A stretch of DNA of 64,000 nt from Coleophoma eucalyptorum. Its lineage: Eukaryota > Ascomycota > Leotiomycetes > Helotiales > Dermateaceae. The DNA lies in contig JALRME010000001.1 in the NCBI GenBank assembly GCA_026120035.1, forward strand, positions 3,237,909-3,301,908, written 5' to 3'. The position numbers were made by a program, and so were the translations under genes. Below are positions 11,103-23,360 of this stretch, piece after piece (positions within the stretch are counted from its first letter, which is position 1; every line of letters begins with the position of its first letter). The notes below the pieces were generated by a model that ran no database searches, was not told where the DNA came from, and was given only the letters and a program-made list of their open reading frames with translations.

Positions 11103-12458
11103 TTAAGTAATTACAACATTATACTCAGGCTCTTGTTCTCGGAAGCCTTGAGCACGACTTCCCGCCACGGTGTTACTCTCGGTTATCCGAATCTCAAAGG
11201 TATCTTCTTTAAGGATTCCGCTAATGGAATTTGCGCTTGCCTTAGAAGCGTTGCTGGCTTTGCGGGCCGGCCATGTGCTCCCTGTCTGATTCCCGTTACT
11301 ACTCCACGCTCCGCCTTCCTCTTCGTCAGCCAACCTCTGACTCTTCCTTCGTATCGTGGACCTCAATTCACGACCTCGCAATGCCGTAGAATTATTTTGT
11401 GTCCCTTTACTGACACCTGTCATGCTTGTACTGATTCCCGTCTTATACAAGAACCAGGAGATAGATTTATGGATGTTGGGCCAGAGTAGCGGTAGGTTGG
11501 CTACATAGACAGCAACCGAAGACTCACGGATATACCAGAAAGTGTATGTTATCGAGTCAATGTTATCTGGCATAAGTGATATAGCTTTGGAGAGGATTGC
11601 GGAAAGAATCTGTGATAGCCAACAGGCATTAGTATGGATATCATGAAAGATTATTTACAGTATTTCGAATGTACTTACCACAAATATGCCCATGCCAAAG
11701 ATAATAACCATTGCAAATTTTTGCTTCTTTGGCAAGGTTGATCTGAGGAGCAGAGGGATGGGAATAGCTAGCATCATAGCATCTGAGGTTGTGTTGAAAA
11801 CAGCCTGTGCAATCGAGTAGTGTTGGTAGAAAGCACATTGATCGATGTACTGATCACCGACCGGAACCATCCAGTACCTCGAATAGGGTACACAGGATGA
11901 CACCATAACAATCTCCGTGACAAGGAATCCAACAATCACATATCCAACCAGGAATTTCACCGCTATTTGTTCCCTAAGACCCATTCTGCGTAAAGTCAGC
12001 ACCTGGAAACAAGTATCTTGGGCAGTAAAGCATTTACGTAAGACGAGAATAGATCATCAACATGCAAGCCTTCAAGCTATAGATCGTGCAAAGCATGATT
12101 TGCTCCGATATGTTGACAAACTTTGCATTTTCACTGTGCTGTGCTATGTCGCTAGGGGTCATGGTTGCAATTTCAGCTTCAGTAAACCCGTTGCCTCCAA
12201 GACCTTGCACAGATCTGATAAGGGTGATGACAAGTGCTGTATATAACATCTATGATATCTTGTTAGTGGAGATTCTCTGCGTCTCAAAGGAATACCTACC
12301 CCAGAGAATAGCATCATGTAGTCATCTGCAGCAATCCGTCTCCATCCTACACGCATGATCTGGGAAACCGTACGAGCAACGATCATGATAATACCGATCG
12401 AATACATAATCCAGGCCTGCCTGGCAAGATCAACAGGATTGATATATACCTCAGGCAT
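11103..12458 (-). CDS. rhodopsin-domain (PTH11-like) seven-helix membrane protein
   Basis: Four exons (12458-12300, 12249-12038, 11985-11679, 11609-11103) give 394 aa. The order is typical of the fungal rhodopsin/PTH11-like family. A first helix (AWIMYSIGIIMIVARTVSQI) leads into WRRIAADDYMMLF; ISEQIMLCTIYSLKACMLMIYSRL follows; then VGYVIVGFLVTEIVMVSSCVPYSRYW with the conserved Cys. A DQCAFYQHYSIAQAVFNTTSDAMMLAIPI helix is followed by KKQKFAMVIIFGMGIFVVSTFEIL and a final ESSVAVYVANLPLLWPNI helix. A cytosolic tail of about 130 residues is rich in Ser, Arg and Asn. No CFEM domain is present. In plant-associated fungi such proteins are thought to act as surface-sensing receptors; ligand and role here are unknown. 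Confidence 0.85.
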
Positions 12459-14140
12459 GGCTATAAAGTTGACCTCTTCGGTCGGCCGTCGAAACAGAAC
12501 TGGTGGGAATTGGTGGCCAGCTGAGGATAGAATTGAGGGCAAGGGCCGGTGGTATATACCGAGGAAGCGAATCTGACAAGAACTCCCATAACGTGCCGGA
12601 TTAAGTCCCCATGCTGGAAGGGATCTATCCATGACACCAAGACATCTCCATCGAGTAACCTGAGCCTGTAACGAACGAGGCGACCAGGTTTCGGGCGATT
12701 AGCTCTCTTCTCTCGTCTCAGAAGCGGATTGTGGACGGAGAACATGTTGACGAGGCATGAAACGAGCCAGCTTATCGATCCAAGCCTGTGTCATGAATTT
12801 GCCGATTCACTCTTGGTCGGCGATCGCCTGGCTAAGGATCTCTCAAATAGCCATAAGCAACCCAGTAAAGAGACAAAGTTGGCCATTTTGAATCCAACAA
12901 CTCGGGTAAGTAAAACTGTGCTGTTGCATTGCTTCTTCGCGCTTCTTCGGCCACACTAGAATACCTTTCGAATACTCTGCCGAGAACGCACTGTTATCAC
13001 AGTCGGCCACCGAGGTGACAAGATGTTTGTTAGCGAGCTTGTGCTGCGTAGTCGCAGCTTTTGTGCAGGGAGGACCCAAGCACAATATATCTGAGCGTCC
13101 TCGCTATGGTGATTGAGGCCAGAAGTTGTGGCTGATAAGATCATGAAGCAGACACTGATTGTCTCTCATATCTTGCGAGCCTAGATGAAGCTCAGTTGAA
13201 CCACTGGATCAAGTCGAATTTGGATCTCGTTTCAACCTCCGGCATCTGCGTCTGTGCTGGGACGGGCTAAGAGGTGAGACCACCCGCTCTGTGCATTGCC
13301 GACTTGTGGCTTGATGGGCGAGTGGAACTCTAAAAGCGGATGAAAGATGCAGCTGAATGTGCTTGCCGCGTTGTCGTTTGACTACTTGACTCGAACAGAG
13401 TGTAGTGGCTTGATGTTCGGACTACCGGAGGATGTATCTGTTTACTGAGTCGTCGATGCGAGATGGGAGGTCCACATAGCGAAGCAATAGACAGACTTCT
13501 GTCATGGCACCCTTCAGCGTCTACAATATTGTGTAGCACATCAGTGGTGAGTATAGATGGGGTTGCAGAGGCGGAGGAACCGTTCGGATCGACGACTTCC
13601 CCGGATTACTCCCAGTTCCTCAATAGACATGGCTTAACGTTGCACCACTGTCAAGAAAGCCCTGCCAATCTCTTAAGAATAATATTATCGGTCTCACTTG
13701 ATCTAGTGAGACCGGAGTTCGATACCAGATTGGGGCAATGAAAGGTGGTAGATCCACGTGACATTGGCAAGAGTCCGGGGGATTGCTGGCTGGCGATGGC
13801 CATTAAGGTCAAGGTAGATTGAAGCGCAGTAGAGCATGTTGAGTGAAGTCAAGTCAAGTTAAGTCATGTCTTGACAAAGGAAACATAAAAGCGCCACTAC
13901 CGGTGCAGTAATCCAAGTGCAAGAAAGATGCAAGCACGCGCCCAGCCATAATGCTGACCACCACCTGCGGGTCGCGTCGCGTACCATCCTGTCCTGTCTT
14001 ATCCGGCTTATCTTCTCTCCTGCTGACAGACATCGTATTGTCTTGTGGTGGGCAAGGCAACATTATTCTTAACCATACCACTCACCAACTTCTTGCTCTC
14101 TCTATCATTATGCCCTTCTTTCAGTCCAGCTGCTATCGTT
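12459..14140. other. intergenic region with one strong hairpin
   Basis: No gene is supported over about 1.7 kb; frames up to 94 codons lack motifs. It contains a perfect 10-bp stem at 13689-13714 and a pyrimidine-rich promoter-like tract just upstream of the secreted-protein gene at 14141. Confidence 0.55.
13689..13714. repeat. perfect 10-bp hairpin with 6-base loop
   Basis: CGGTCTCACT and AGTGAGACCG pair without mismatch around TGATCT. The downstream bases GAGTTCGATACC resemble a tRNA B-box, but no acceptor, D or T stem can be closed, so this is not called a tRNA. It may be a transcript terminator, a relic of a tRNA-derived element, or chance. Confidence 0.5.
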
Positions 14141-15664
14141 ATGTTTCTCCGCCATCTTACCGTGGCTCTTGCATCTTCGGCGAGCCTAGCTCAAGGCTTG
14201 CAACCTCAAAAGCTCTTGTCGTTGTCGAATGACGATGACCGTTACGGACCAAGCATCGAGAGCGCGAAGAAGAACGCCAATTTTATTTTCAACGCCATCC
14301 ATTCCTCAGCGCGGCAGTGGGGAAACTCGCTCCACCATAATGGGCTATCATTATATCCGGCCATGATCCCCAAAGGTACTCTGCTATATCATGGTGGCCC
14401 TGACGTCGAGATCCCTCCGTCGTTCGAGTGGCTGGCTTTTGAAATTGAGCATGCGGAGATTTTTGCTCTCTCCTGGGAGGACGTAGACCAGGTGCCATCA
14501 TCAAGACAAAGGATGCTTCATACGGATATGGAAAAATCAACGGCAGATATGTCGCAGACGCAGGAATTAAAAATTTCGCCTGGTTATCTTCAGGTATATC
14601 AAGCTAATCGGCCTTTGAGGGTCTTGTATATCGATGGCTCAAGCGCTGCAAAGTCGCCATTTGGCACGCTCGATTCCCAAGATCTTGTCATTCTCGATAA
14701 GCCCAAGAGCCACCGGAAGGATTGGGAGCGAGCTGAGGGTTTGTGTAAAGTTGGAGCGGAATGGGGCATTGAGGGCTTTATCCGGATGGAGGCTGGGTTC
14801 GAATTGATCAAGTGCAATTTCTCAGACGGGTTTGACTATTTGTCTCACAACAAGAGGCCTAGATTTGATGATCCAAGGGGCACGGGTCGTGTTCCCTTCG
14901 TAGAATATATGCGTGATGTGGCGTCTCGCTATCACAGCATCGGGGCTCGAAGAATCATACTGGATTACTCTTCTATGATCTCCGCATTCTTCTATCCCGC
15001 AAACCTTTCAAGCGAAGCATCTGGCGACTATGATTTGAGTCTGCCCAGATTGGTGAATACGGAGCACGACCAGCTGTTGCGCATTCGATCTGACTTGAAA
15101 GAGAGCATATTTCGACAAGCTTCGGTAGATGCATCCATCGACTGGCAAGGTGTTGTGGACATGATTCTCTTACGATTTGCTGATCGTTTCACATTATTGG
15201 AATCAGATCTACCTCGGTCTAGGATTATTTCTGAAATCGATAATCTTCTAAACATGTATATTGATTTTGATGAAAAACTGCCGAATATAACAGAATCGAT
15301 CGAATCCTGCTCGCTACACTACCTCCGGCCGGTCGAGCCGTCGACTGCACAAGATCATCTGGTTTACGAAGCCATCAAGACAGTTACACACAGGATTTGC
15401 ACATCACTATTCCAAGCTAGGGAAAATCTGTTGAGTTGCACGTCTGCATGTGAGGATTCAAGCGCAGTTTCAAGCATAGTGCGAGAGCTCAAGGAGTGGT
15501 TGGACTGGACAACATGGAAAGAGTGTCGGTCATGCCAACAGGACACATTTTGCTATATTGCGGCCTTCCCTTGGGGCTTTCCGGAAGATCATTATAACCC
15601 GAGCTGTTTGAACCATACCGAAATAGGACGTCGTGGGGGCAGGCTGGGATATTGGAAGTGGTAA
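14141..15664 (+). CDS. secreted protein of unknown function
   Basis: Intronless, 507 aa from the ATG at 14141. The frame is open further upstream, but this Met gives a proper signal peptide (MFLRHLTVALASSASLAQG). The mature region starts with IFNAIHSSARQWGNSLHHNG and a GTLLYHGG motif, then FEWLAFEIEHAEIF. The middle includes LQVYQANRPLRVLYIDGSSA and GLCKVGAEWGIEGFIRMEAG. The C-terminus is Cys-rich, with a CRSCQQDTFC motif followed by FPWGFPEDHYNPSC. I recognise the overall pattern as a family found across filamentous ascomycetes but know no assigned activity or named domain. Conserved His, Trp and paired Cys suggest a folded extracellular, possibly enzymatic, protein rather than a structural one. 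Confidence 0.8.
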   Translation: MFLRHLTVALASSASLAQGLQPQKLLSLSNDDDRYGPSIESAKKNANFIFNAIHSSARQWGNSLHHNGLSLYPAMIPKGTLLYHGGPDVEIPPSFEWLAFEIEHAEIFALSWEDVDQVPSSRQRMLHTDMEKSTADMSQTQELKISPGYLQVYQANRPLRVLYIDGSSAAKSPFGTLDSQDLVILDKPKSHRKDWERAEGLCKVGAEWGIEGFIRMEAGFELIKCNFSDGFDYLSHNKRPRFDDPRGTGRVPFVEYMRDVASRYHSIGARRIILDYSSMISAFFYPANLSSEASGDYDLSLPRLVNTEHDQLLRIRSDLKESIFRQASVDASIDWQGVVDMILLRFADRFTLLESDLPRSRIISEIDNLLNMYIDFDEKLPNITESIESCSLHYLRPVEPSTAQDHLVYEAIKTVTHRICTSLFQARENLLSCTSACEDSSAVSSIVRELKEWLDWTTWKECRSCQQDTFCYIAAFPWGFPEDHYNPSCLNHTEIGRRGGRLGYWKW

Positions 15665-17026
15665 TGTCCAGTCCGAAGTTCAAATTCATCCCAGAATAAG
15701 GAACTTAGTCTGACATTTGGTTGAGCTATTTAAGCTTATCGAGATCTTTACTGATATCATCTATAGTTGTCCAGGTCTCATGTATAGCAGCAGCCAGTCA
15801 GCAGTAGCCGCCCACTCCCATTTGGGGTACTTTTGAATAAGTTTGGACTTATTGTGTGAATTGGGGTCTAGAAAAGAGGACTAAATGCTATGGGAAATAC
15901 ATAGCCAGGCGTCGGCAGTTTGAGAACAGGCTTCCATAATTGATAATGCACAGAAGCTATCAGTGTGAGTAGATTCTCACTTTGACATATTCTTGACTGT
16001 CTTGATCAAGCTTGAAGAGCTGGATCGATTTCTGAGTGACAGAAAAAGAGTGTTGTCAAGTTGCTGGAAACTTCTATGATTAATTTACACACCATCTAAA
16101 ATATATAACTCGAGACCAGTGCCGTTATCTGAATCCCAATTGCCGTGTTAAAACGTGCTTTCGGAAAAGTAGGTGCGGGGTATATTCACAGGAGATCTTC
16201 CTTGTAGAAATGGCCCAGCCGCTAGGATTGTCTTTGGTTACTCATATGGCAAAACATTTATTAGTTTTTCCACTCCAAATCTGACAAACATTCAAAGAGC
16301 CATTCAGCCTCGCAAAAACTTTGCCTATCCATTCATTGGCAGCTAGCAGTAAAATATCTCAGGCCCCTGGGTTGCCCTCTGTTATTATATCCATGTTCGA
16401 GATATAGGCACGAAAAAGCTTCCCGGCATAAGCGATGGTGGGCGATATCCTATTGCCATGCATATCAATTTACATTATCTGCTGCTTCTACAAATCACGT
16501 ACTTGGAAATCATATCTCATACATAAAATGACTGCAAAGTTAGATAAGCAACCAGAACCCCTCATCAGGGGAACATTTTTTAAATTTCCCTTGACATCAC
16601 CCATGATTAGACTGACGTTCGGCTAACCGAGGTAGGCAAGTAGATACTGGGATCAGCACGGCACTGCATGTAGGAACAAACGTTACTTCTACTTTCCCAT
16701 GCTTTCTCCTCACGAATGATGCGATTTTGGCATACTGTGCTACATATGTGCATGCAAGAAACCATGCCTGCATGTTACCTACGCACGAGAATAAAGGAGA
16801 TAGATAAGCTTTCCATGGCTTCCTTCATTTTAAATCCTGGCTTCAATGGGGTATATAGCTCTATTTCTTTCCCTCATTTTAGACATCGCAGAAAGTTTCT
16901 ACAAGCCCATGAACCGGAATGCTCGGATCTCTTGCTAGAATATCTTTCTCATTGTTTATATGACTGTAGAGCAGATGTTAGAAGTTGCTTATACTACTTA
17001 ATTCTCACTCGTTAATCATATTCACC
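15665..17026. other. intergenic region, nothing seen
   Basis: AT-rich spacer between two genes on the same strand. Frames of 63 and 99 codons lack motifs. The last few hundred bases presumably hold the GH92 promoter, but no clear element stands out. Confidence 0.55.
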
Positions 17027-19595
17027 ATGAAGCCCTTTGAGGTTATTTTTGGTCTTGCTATCTCCTTCATCGCACTTGGCGCAGTAGAGGCACAAAATTC
17101 AACAAATTCTACCTATGATGTACTCCAATATGTCAACCAATTAATTGGATCGAGCAATGGAGGCAATATATTTCCAGGCGCTACATTGCCTTATGGTAGG
17201 GCGACCATTTTCCTTCACGACAATGCTTTAAGCTAATCATGTTGGATCTGCAGGAATGGCCAAAGCAGTCGCAGATACAGACTCTGGAAGTAACCAAGGA
17301 GGCTTTACAACTGATGGAAGCAACATTACCGGATTCTCCAGCATGCACGACTCAGGAACGGGGGGTTCTCCTTCTCTCGGAAATTTTGCTCTGTTTCCAT
17401 ACGCATCATGTGCTGGTGATGAAGTAGATGGATGCAAATACCCCAAGAAGGAACGTAAGACGCAATTTTTGAATGATTCGCTGAAAGCCTCGCCGGGTTA
17501 TTTCGGATTGGAATTGGAATCTGGCGTGCAAGTAGACATGACTACAGCACAGCACACATCGCTCTTCCGCTTCAAATTCCCGACTACTAATACCAGTGGC
17601 AACGCCTCCAGTCCCTTGATACTCATGGATCTAACTGATTTGTCCGACTCGCGCCAAGATAATGGTTCTGTCTCTGTCGATGCCACAACTGGGAGAATGA
17701 CGGGAAATGCCAGGTTCGTACCGAGTTTCGGATCGGGATATTATACCCTCTACTTCTGCGCCGATTTTTCGGGGGCTTCCATCCGTGATAATGGAATCTT
17801 TGTCAACAGTCGAGCCAGCACTGATGTCAAAGATCTGAAAATTTCACGGTCTATCAATGGCTACCCATTGCCCGGTGGGGCATTTGTGCGCTTCGATTCT
17901 CCTGGCGACACACCGGTGATGGCTAGGGTTGCTGTCAGCTTCATCAGTAGTGCCCAGGCTTGCTCAAGTGCAGAGACGGAAATTCCGACATTTGACTTCA
18001 ATGCTACACAAACTGCGGCAGTGGATGCATGGCGTACTAAAATAAGCCCAATCACTGTCTCCACGAATGGGGTTGATACTTCTACTTTGACCAACTTCTA
18101 CAGCGGCATTTACAGAACCATGGTTAATCCACAGGATTATACGGGTGAGAATCCACTGTGGGAGAGCAGCGAGCCGTATTTCGATTCTTTCTATTGGTAA
18201 GAACAGCCATGAAATAACCTGGTAGCAAAAGCTCACGAAAACCATAGCATTTGGGACTTGTTTCGATCCCAGCTACCATTCCTCACAATTCTTGATCCTA
18301 GCTCGGTAACCCGTATGGTACGCTCCTTAATAGATACATATGTGCATGAAGGATGGCTTCCCGATTGCCGTATGAGTTTGTGTAAAGGATATACACAAGG
18401 AGGCTCAAATGCGGACAATGTACTTGGCGATGCTTATCTTAAAGGTCTCACCAATGGTATCGACTGGACAACTGCCTATGCAGCAGTTGTTCAAGATGCT
18501 GAAGTTGAGCCATACGACTGGTCCAGTGAAGGCCGAGGTGGCCTCGATAGCTGGAAAAGGCTTGGGTATGTTCCAGTACAAGACTTTGACTACAAAGGAT
18601 TCGGCACCATGACCAGAAGTATTTCAAGGACACTGGAGTACAGCTACAATGACTTTGTCATTGCTGCTATGGCGAATGGGCTTGGTGGACTTGATACCGA
18701 TGTACAGAAATATCTTGGGCGAAGTGCAAACTGGCAAAACCTCTTTAAATCCGACCAAACTTCCTTTTTCAATGGCACTGACACAGGATATGTTGGATTC
18801 TTTCAACCCAAGTACTTGAACGAAACCTGGGGATCCCAAGATCCGTTGAAGTGTAGCAATATTGACACCAATCCAAACAGCGTTTGTTCGCTTCAGAACA
18901 CTGGCGCGGAGACTTTCGAAAGCAGTATCTGGGAATATGCCTTGTATGTCCCCCTTCCAAACCGTAGAAGTTGAAATAGAGTGACTTTTCTTACATTAGA
19001 CAGCTTCGTTCCTCATGACCAGGCAACACTCATCACCACATTCGGCGGGCCCACTGCATTTGTCGACCGTCTTAATTATCTCCACGATAACAACATAACA
19101 TATATCGGCAACGAACCTTCATTCTTGACAGTGTTTCAGTATCATTATGCCGGACGACCTGCTCTTTCCGCATTGCGCTCACACTACTACATCCCAGCAT
19201 TCTTCCAACCCACCGATGATGGCCTACCAGGGAATGATGACAGCGGCGCCATGGGATCATTCGTTGCCTTTTCCATGATTGGCCTCTTCCCAAATCCTGG
19301 CCAGGATGTGTATTTGATCACACCGCCGTACTTCGAGAGCGTCACCATCACAAGCCCCATCACCAACAAAACGGCTACAATACGGAACATCAATTTCGAT
19401 CCTACATATCAGAACGTCTTCATTCAGAATGCTACGCTGGATGGGGTGCCGTACTCGAAGAACTGGATCGATCACTCTTTTTTTACAGAGGGTAAGGAGT
19501 TGGTTCTTACTCTTGGTGAGACTGAAAGTTTCTGGGGGACGAATGTGGCAGATTTGCCGCCGAGTTTGGGTGAGTATGTTGGCTTTGGGTCATAG
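17027..19595 (+). CDS. GH92 alpha-mannosidase, secreted
   Basis: Four exons (17027-17195, 17254-18196, 18248-18943, 19004-19595) give 799 aa. A signal peptide (MKPFEVIFGLAISFIALGAV) is followed by YVNQLIGSSNGGNIFPGATL and, across intron 1, PYGMAKAVADTDSG. The run SMHDSGTGGSPSLGNF, the join FDSFY-CIWDLFRSQLP across intron 2, the join EYAF-FVPHDQATLI across intron 3, and the C-terminal GLPGNDDSGAMGSF segment carrying the catalytic acids are all hallmarks of glycoside hydrolase family 92. These are calcium-dependent exo-acting mannosidases of alpha-1,2 or related linkages. The enzyme would trim fungal or plant N-glycans or mannans outside the cell. A transporter gene and a GH47 mannosidase follow downstream on the same strand. 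Confidence 0.92.
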
Positions 19596-20538
19596 AAATT
19601 TGCTTCTTAGTGGTTGCATCAAGACTGGCCATGTCTTCATGATGTAACATGTAATTACCTTTATTACATGCTAGGTTGGTCGACGTAGACTTCATACATT
19701 CAACAAACTGCCGCTACTTCAGTTCATCATCATACCCTGCGAGGCCATTAAATATTCTGCACTATATGCTCCGGAATATACTTCCCAGCCAAGCCTTGGC
19801 ATTTTCTAGTTCTCATCCGAAGCTAGTATTTATATCCAATCCTTCTTCTTTCACAGGTAGAATCGAAGCACAAACAGAAATGGAAATTTAGTCCATTAGG
19901 AATAAGATAAAATGCATAGATAGAAGACATCTACTTTTGAGAGTTGTAGCATTTCGCTCAATTGAAAATTTCTGGTAGAAGTACTCAAGAATACCGGACA
20001 AAACAGCAAAGGTAGACAAAGACAGTCCTTTTTAAATTGAGGGCAACAATTATTCCGGATTCCACTTTTTTGCCTGGCGTCTGCAAACAAGCAAGGATTG
20101 GGATAAGGTATGTCCCAACACCAACGCAAACGTAGAAGCACCACCGCATATGCTGGGCCGCCAACTATGTCGCTTAATTTACTCGTTGGGCAATAGACGT
20201 GTAAAATCGGATTTCTAGCGCCTTTACGCGTCGCGAGGCCACACACTACACATAAATACTGAATACCATACGCTGTCAGAGTGCATGGAGTTGAGGTGGT
20301 TTTCGGATAAATGCAGTATCCTGCGGCTCGGTACGCACATATCAAAGTCACTTTGCTCGCAAGACCTTGCGTGATGCGAGTAGATCCCCCCCCATTCTTG
20401 CCCCCCCGCGATCGGCAGCCCGGCATTGAATAAGTGAGCTAAATTAGTATAAGAAAAGGTCAATTCTCACCGTTTCAAGTTTTGATCTTCTCTCAAAACA
20501 ATGACACGAACAAGAATTGCAGAAGGGACAGATATAAG
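19596..20538. other. intergenic region with poly-C runs
   Basis: No gene is supported; a 176-codon minus-strand frame at 19896-20426 has no motif and is Cys-rich noise. Two C runs (8 at 20386-20393 and 7 at 20401-20407) lie about 140 bases before the MFS start. The second includes CCCCGC, compatible with a CreA-type site, but this is weak. Confidence 0.5.
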
Positions 20539-22029
20539 ATGGGAGACCTGAAAGTGGACCCGGAAGAGGTCGCAGTGACAGCAGCCCAACCAGAACCGCC
20601 ATATAGTATTTTCACAACATGGCAGAAGGTCCTCATCGTCACCATCGTGTCGTTGGCAGCGACGTTCAGTTCCTTCTCGGGGAATATATACTACCCAGCT
20701 CTTCCAGCGATCTCCCTTGATCTCCATGTCTCCGCTGAGCTCGTCAACTTGACTGTCACTTCATATATGATCTTCCAAGGCTTGGCACCTACTTTATGGG
20801 GTGCGATAGCCGACGTTCGTGGACGGCGGTTCACGTACATCATCACCTTTATCGTTTTCTTTGCAGCGTGCGTCGGTCTAGCCGAAACCCAAAGTTTTGC
20901 ACAGCTCATTGTCTTGCGATGTTTGCAGAGTACTGGTAGCGCCAGCACGATTGCCATCGGCGCCGGGGTCATTGGCGACATCACGAGGCGAGAGGAGCGA
21001 GGTGGGTATATGGGAATCTTCCAGGCTGGCTTACTGATCCCGAACGCTGCGGGCCCCATCTTGGGCGGTGTTTTTGCGGCTACGCTGGGTTGGCGAGCTA
21101 TCTTCTGGTTCCTGGCAATTTATAGCGGTGCCTTTCTCATTGGATTGATATTTCTCCTGCCGGAGACGTTGCGGTCTCTGGTGGGAAATGGCTCTATTTC
21201 GCCTAAAGGAGCTGCGAAGAGTCTTTTATCATACATCAACCAAAGAAGATTGGACAAATTAAGTCGGCAAGCGGATGAGAATGGCCTGTCTCGCGCAAAG
21301 TCGAATACTGCATCGCTGGCTGAGAAGAAGAAGTCGATGGACTTCCTGGGCCCACTTCGCCTGATTTTTGGCATGGAGGTCTCCTGTGCCATTATCTACT
21401 TGGCTACTTATTATACAGGCTGGCAAATGACTATCAGTTCCATGTCCACTCTCTTCAGCCGTACTTATGGCATCAGTGATCTGGACAATGGACTGACATT
21501 CCTCGGCAATGGTGTTGGTTGTATATTTGGGACCCTCACTACCGGCAAGTTACTGGATTTCCAGTATCGAAGACAGAAGAAGAATTATAAGGGTGATCCA
21601 CTTGACTTTCCTCTGGAAAAGGCTCGATTTCAAGCCCTATGGATTTGGAATGGTCTGGAGTGCGCCTCTGTGATTGGATTTGGTTGGTCTGTGGATCAAA
21701 AAGTACACATCTCAGTACCTATAATCTGCAGTTTTGTCCTTGGATGGTCGACAACTTCCATCCAGAGTACCGTCACTACTTTCATGGTTGACGTATTTCC
21801 GGATCGGAGTGCAAGTGCAGTTGCGGCTTTGAACTTGGCCAGATGTCTCATGTGTGCCGGCGGCATCTCTGGAATCTTGCCTCTGGTGAATGCTATAGGT
21901 GTCGGATGGGCGTATACGCTTATTACGGCTGTACTCTGCCTTGCCAGCGGACTGATGGTCATACAAACAAAGTTTGGAGCGAGATGGAGACGGCTCCGCG
22001 AGCAAGAAAAACTAGAAGCATCGACGTAA
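20539..22029 (+). CDS. MFS exporter, DHA1 (QDR-like) drug:H+ antiporter family
   Basis: Intronless, 496 aa. The frame is open from 20482, but the ATG at 20539 gives the typical short cytosolic N-terminus. Helix 1 has ATFSSFSGNIYYPALPAISL, a phrase characteristic of fungal DHA1 drug:H+ antiporters. The A-loop is WGAIADVRGRRFTYI, and the motif C region reads GYMGIFQAGLLIPNAAGPIL followed by GWRAIFWFLAI. Twelve helices can be drawn, with a long cytosolic loop around residues 220-270 rich in Ser, Lys and Arg. By family it exports small organic compounds such as drugs, polyamines or organic acids across the plasma membrane. The substrate is not predictable. It lies between two mannosidase genes without obvious functional linkage. 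Confidence 0.88.
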   Translation: MGDLKVDPEEVAVTAAQPEPPYSIFTTWQKVLIVTIVSLAATFSSFSGNIYYPALPAISLDLHVSAELVNLTVTSYMIFQGLAPTLWGAIADVRGRRFTYIITFIVFFAACVGLAETQSFAQLIVLRCLQSTGSASTIAIGAGVIGDITRREERGGYMGIFQAGLLIPNAAGPILGGVFAATLGWRAIFWFLAIYSGAFLIGLIFLLPETLRSLVGNGSISPKGAAKSLLSYINQRRLDKLSRQADENGLSRAKSNTASLAEKKKSMDFLGPLRLIFGMEVSCAIIYLATYYTGWQMTISSMSTLFSRTYGISDLDNGLTFLGNGVGCIFGTLTTGKLLDFQYRRQKKNYKGDPLDFPLEKARFQALWIWNGLECASVIGFGWSVDQKVHISVPIICSFVLGWSTTSIQSTVTTFMVDVFPDRSASAVAALNLARCLMCAGGISGILPLVNAIGVGWAYTLITAVLCLASGLMVIQTKFGARWRRLREQEKLEAST

Positions 22030-23360
22030 GAATATTATAGATATCACTGGACTAGCATTTTAAGCGGTATGGGTGCCGTATTATTCCCATGAATAAATGG
22101 TATAATGAAGATCATAATAACCGAAGGGGCGATGGCTACTTTCCGAGGAACCAATTCGTGATGTCTAGGTAGAGTCACGGTGACTTCTTCACTCTTTTCA
22201 TGACTCTTTGTGCAAAGGACTTAGTTGAACCACAAACAAAATTCAACCGCGAACATCAGTTCGAATTCCCTCTTTCTAGGCCTTCAAGCTGTAAGAGGTG
22301 CCAGATATGGAGTTAATAATTACTTGGCACTCTCGAAGTAAAAGACGATCTCCGAGAGTAATACTTCTTATTCAAAGCATCGACTATTGCTAGGACTTCG
22401 CCAGGCTCATGGTGATGAGTGGAAGGTACTAACGACGCAATTGATGAGATTGATCCTGCAGTAGTTCCAGCGAGTTCAAAAAGTGAGGAATGCATCCCTA
22501 TCAACAAAACACACATTTTCCAGCTTTATTATCCATTATATCTGGATTTTAAATCGAAAACGCTACCATGACGGGATCATTTAAACAATTAATCTCAAAA
22601 ATTCTCAATATCAGTCTGGCCTCTATCTGTTTCGCAATAGCTTTGATCCAGGGATATTTTGTTCGGCTCTGCTTCTCCCCATCAGCTCTAGTGATATACT
22701 GCTTTCTATCCATGGTTAATTTCTTCTTTCAACATCGATATGAACCATATGCTTTGCTAATAAATAGGGACATCGAGACCGACACTCTGTCTACATAACC
22801 GAAGGTGACTGGTCCGTAGCAAGCGGCGCTTGGAAGGTACGATGTCACCGCCAAGACATGCGAGGCTAGAGAACACGAGATCATCCTGCAAGCTCTTATC
22901 TTACTGTACTGACCTGACAGTGCCGATGTGATCAGCTCGGTAAGCACAGGACGAAGCTTGAAACGGAAGTAGGAACTTAACAAACGCCGACATTGGAGCC
23001 AGGCGAGCCAGGTAACTACCGCAGCAAAACAAGAAACAGAGCGTGGTCCAGTTTTCATAAGCTTCATGTTGATCGAAAGTTCGACGTAGACAAGATTTAC
23101 CGAGCAGCATTCCTGGTAAAGGTGTTCAATTGGCCAAGCGACCTGGTCCCCAACACGGAGAACACAGCGCAAACCCCGTAAATCGAGCGATGATCTGTTA
23201 CGATGAAACGGAAATAGACCAGTTTTGTGGAGACGAGGGTTGCTAGACAGCCCCTAATGCTGAGCTGTAAAATAAGCATAAGCATTATTCCGTGACCTAT
23301 GTAAATGTCGAGGTCCCCTTCTTGACCTCTCTGGCTTCTTTCAGCAATGGGGGAAGCAGC
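22030..23360. other. intergenic region, nothing convincing
   Basis: Contains a 76-codon plus-strand frame (22568-22798) with hydrophobic stretches and a 147-codon minus-strand frame (22729-23172). Neither has a recognisable domain or a supporting splice structure. The last part is the GH47 leader. Confidence 0.5.

Noticed and set aside
13640..13740. Possible tRNA gene around the hairpin and the word GAGTTCGATACC
   Set aside because: No T stem, D stem or anticodon arm can be closed. The 10-bp stem does not fit any tRNA arm.
22729..23172. 147-codon minus-strand frame
   Set aside because: It has no known domain and its Cys/Ser/Leu-rich content is typical of a random open frame. It lies in the GH47 upstream region.
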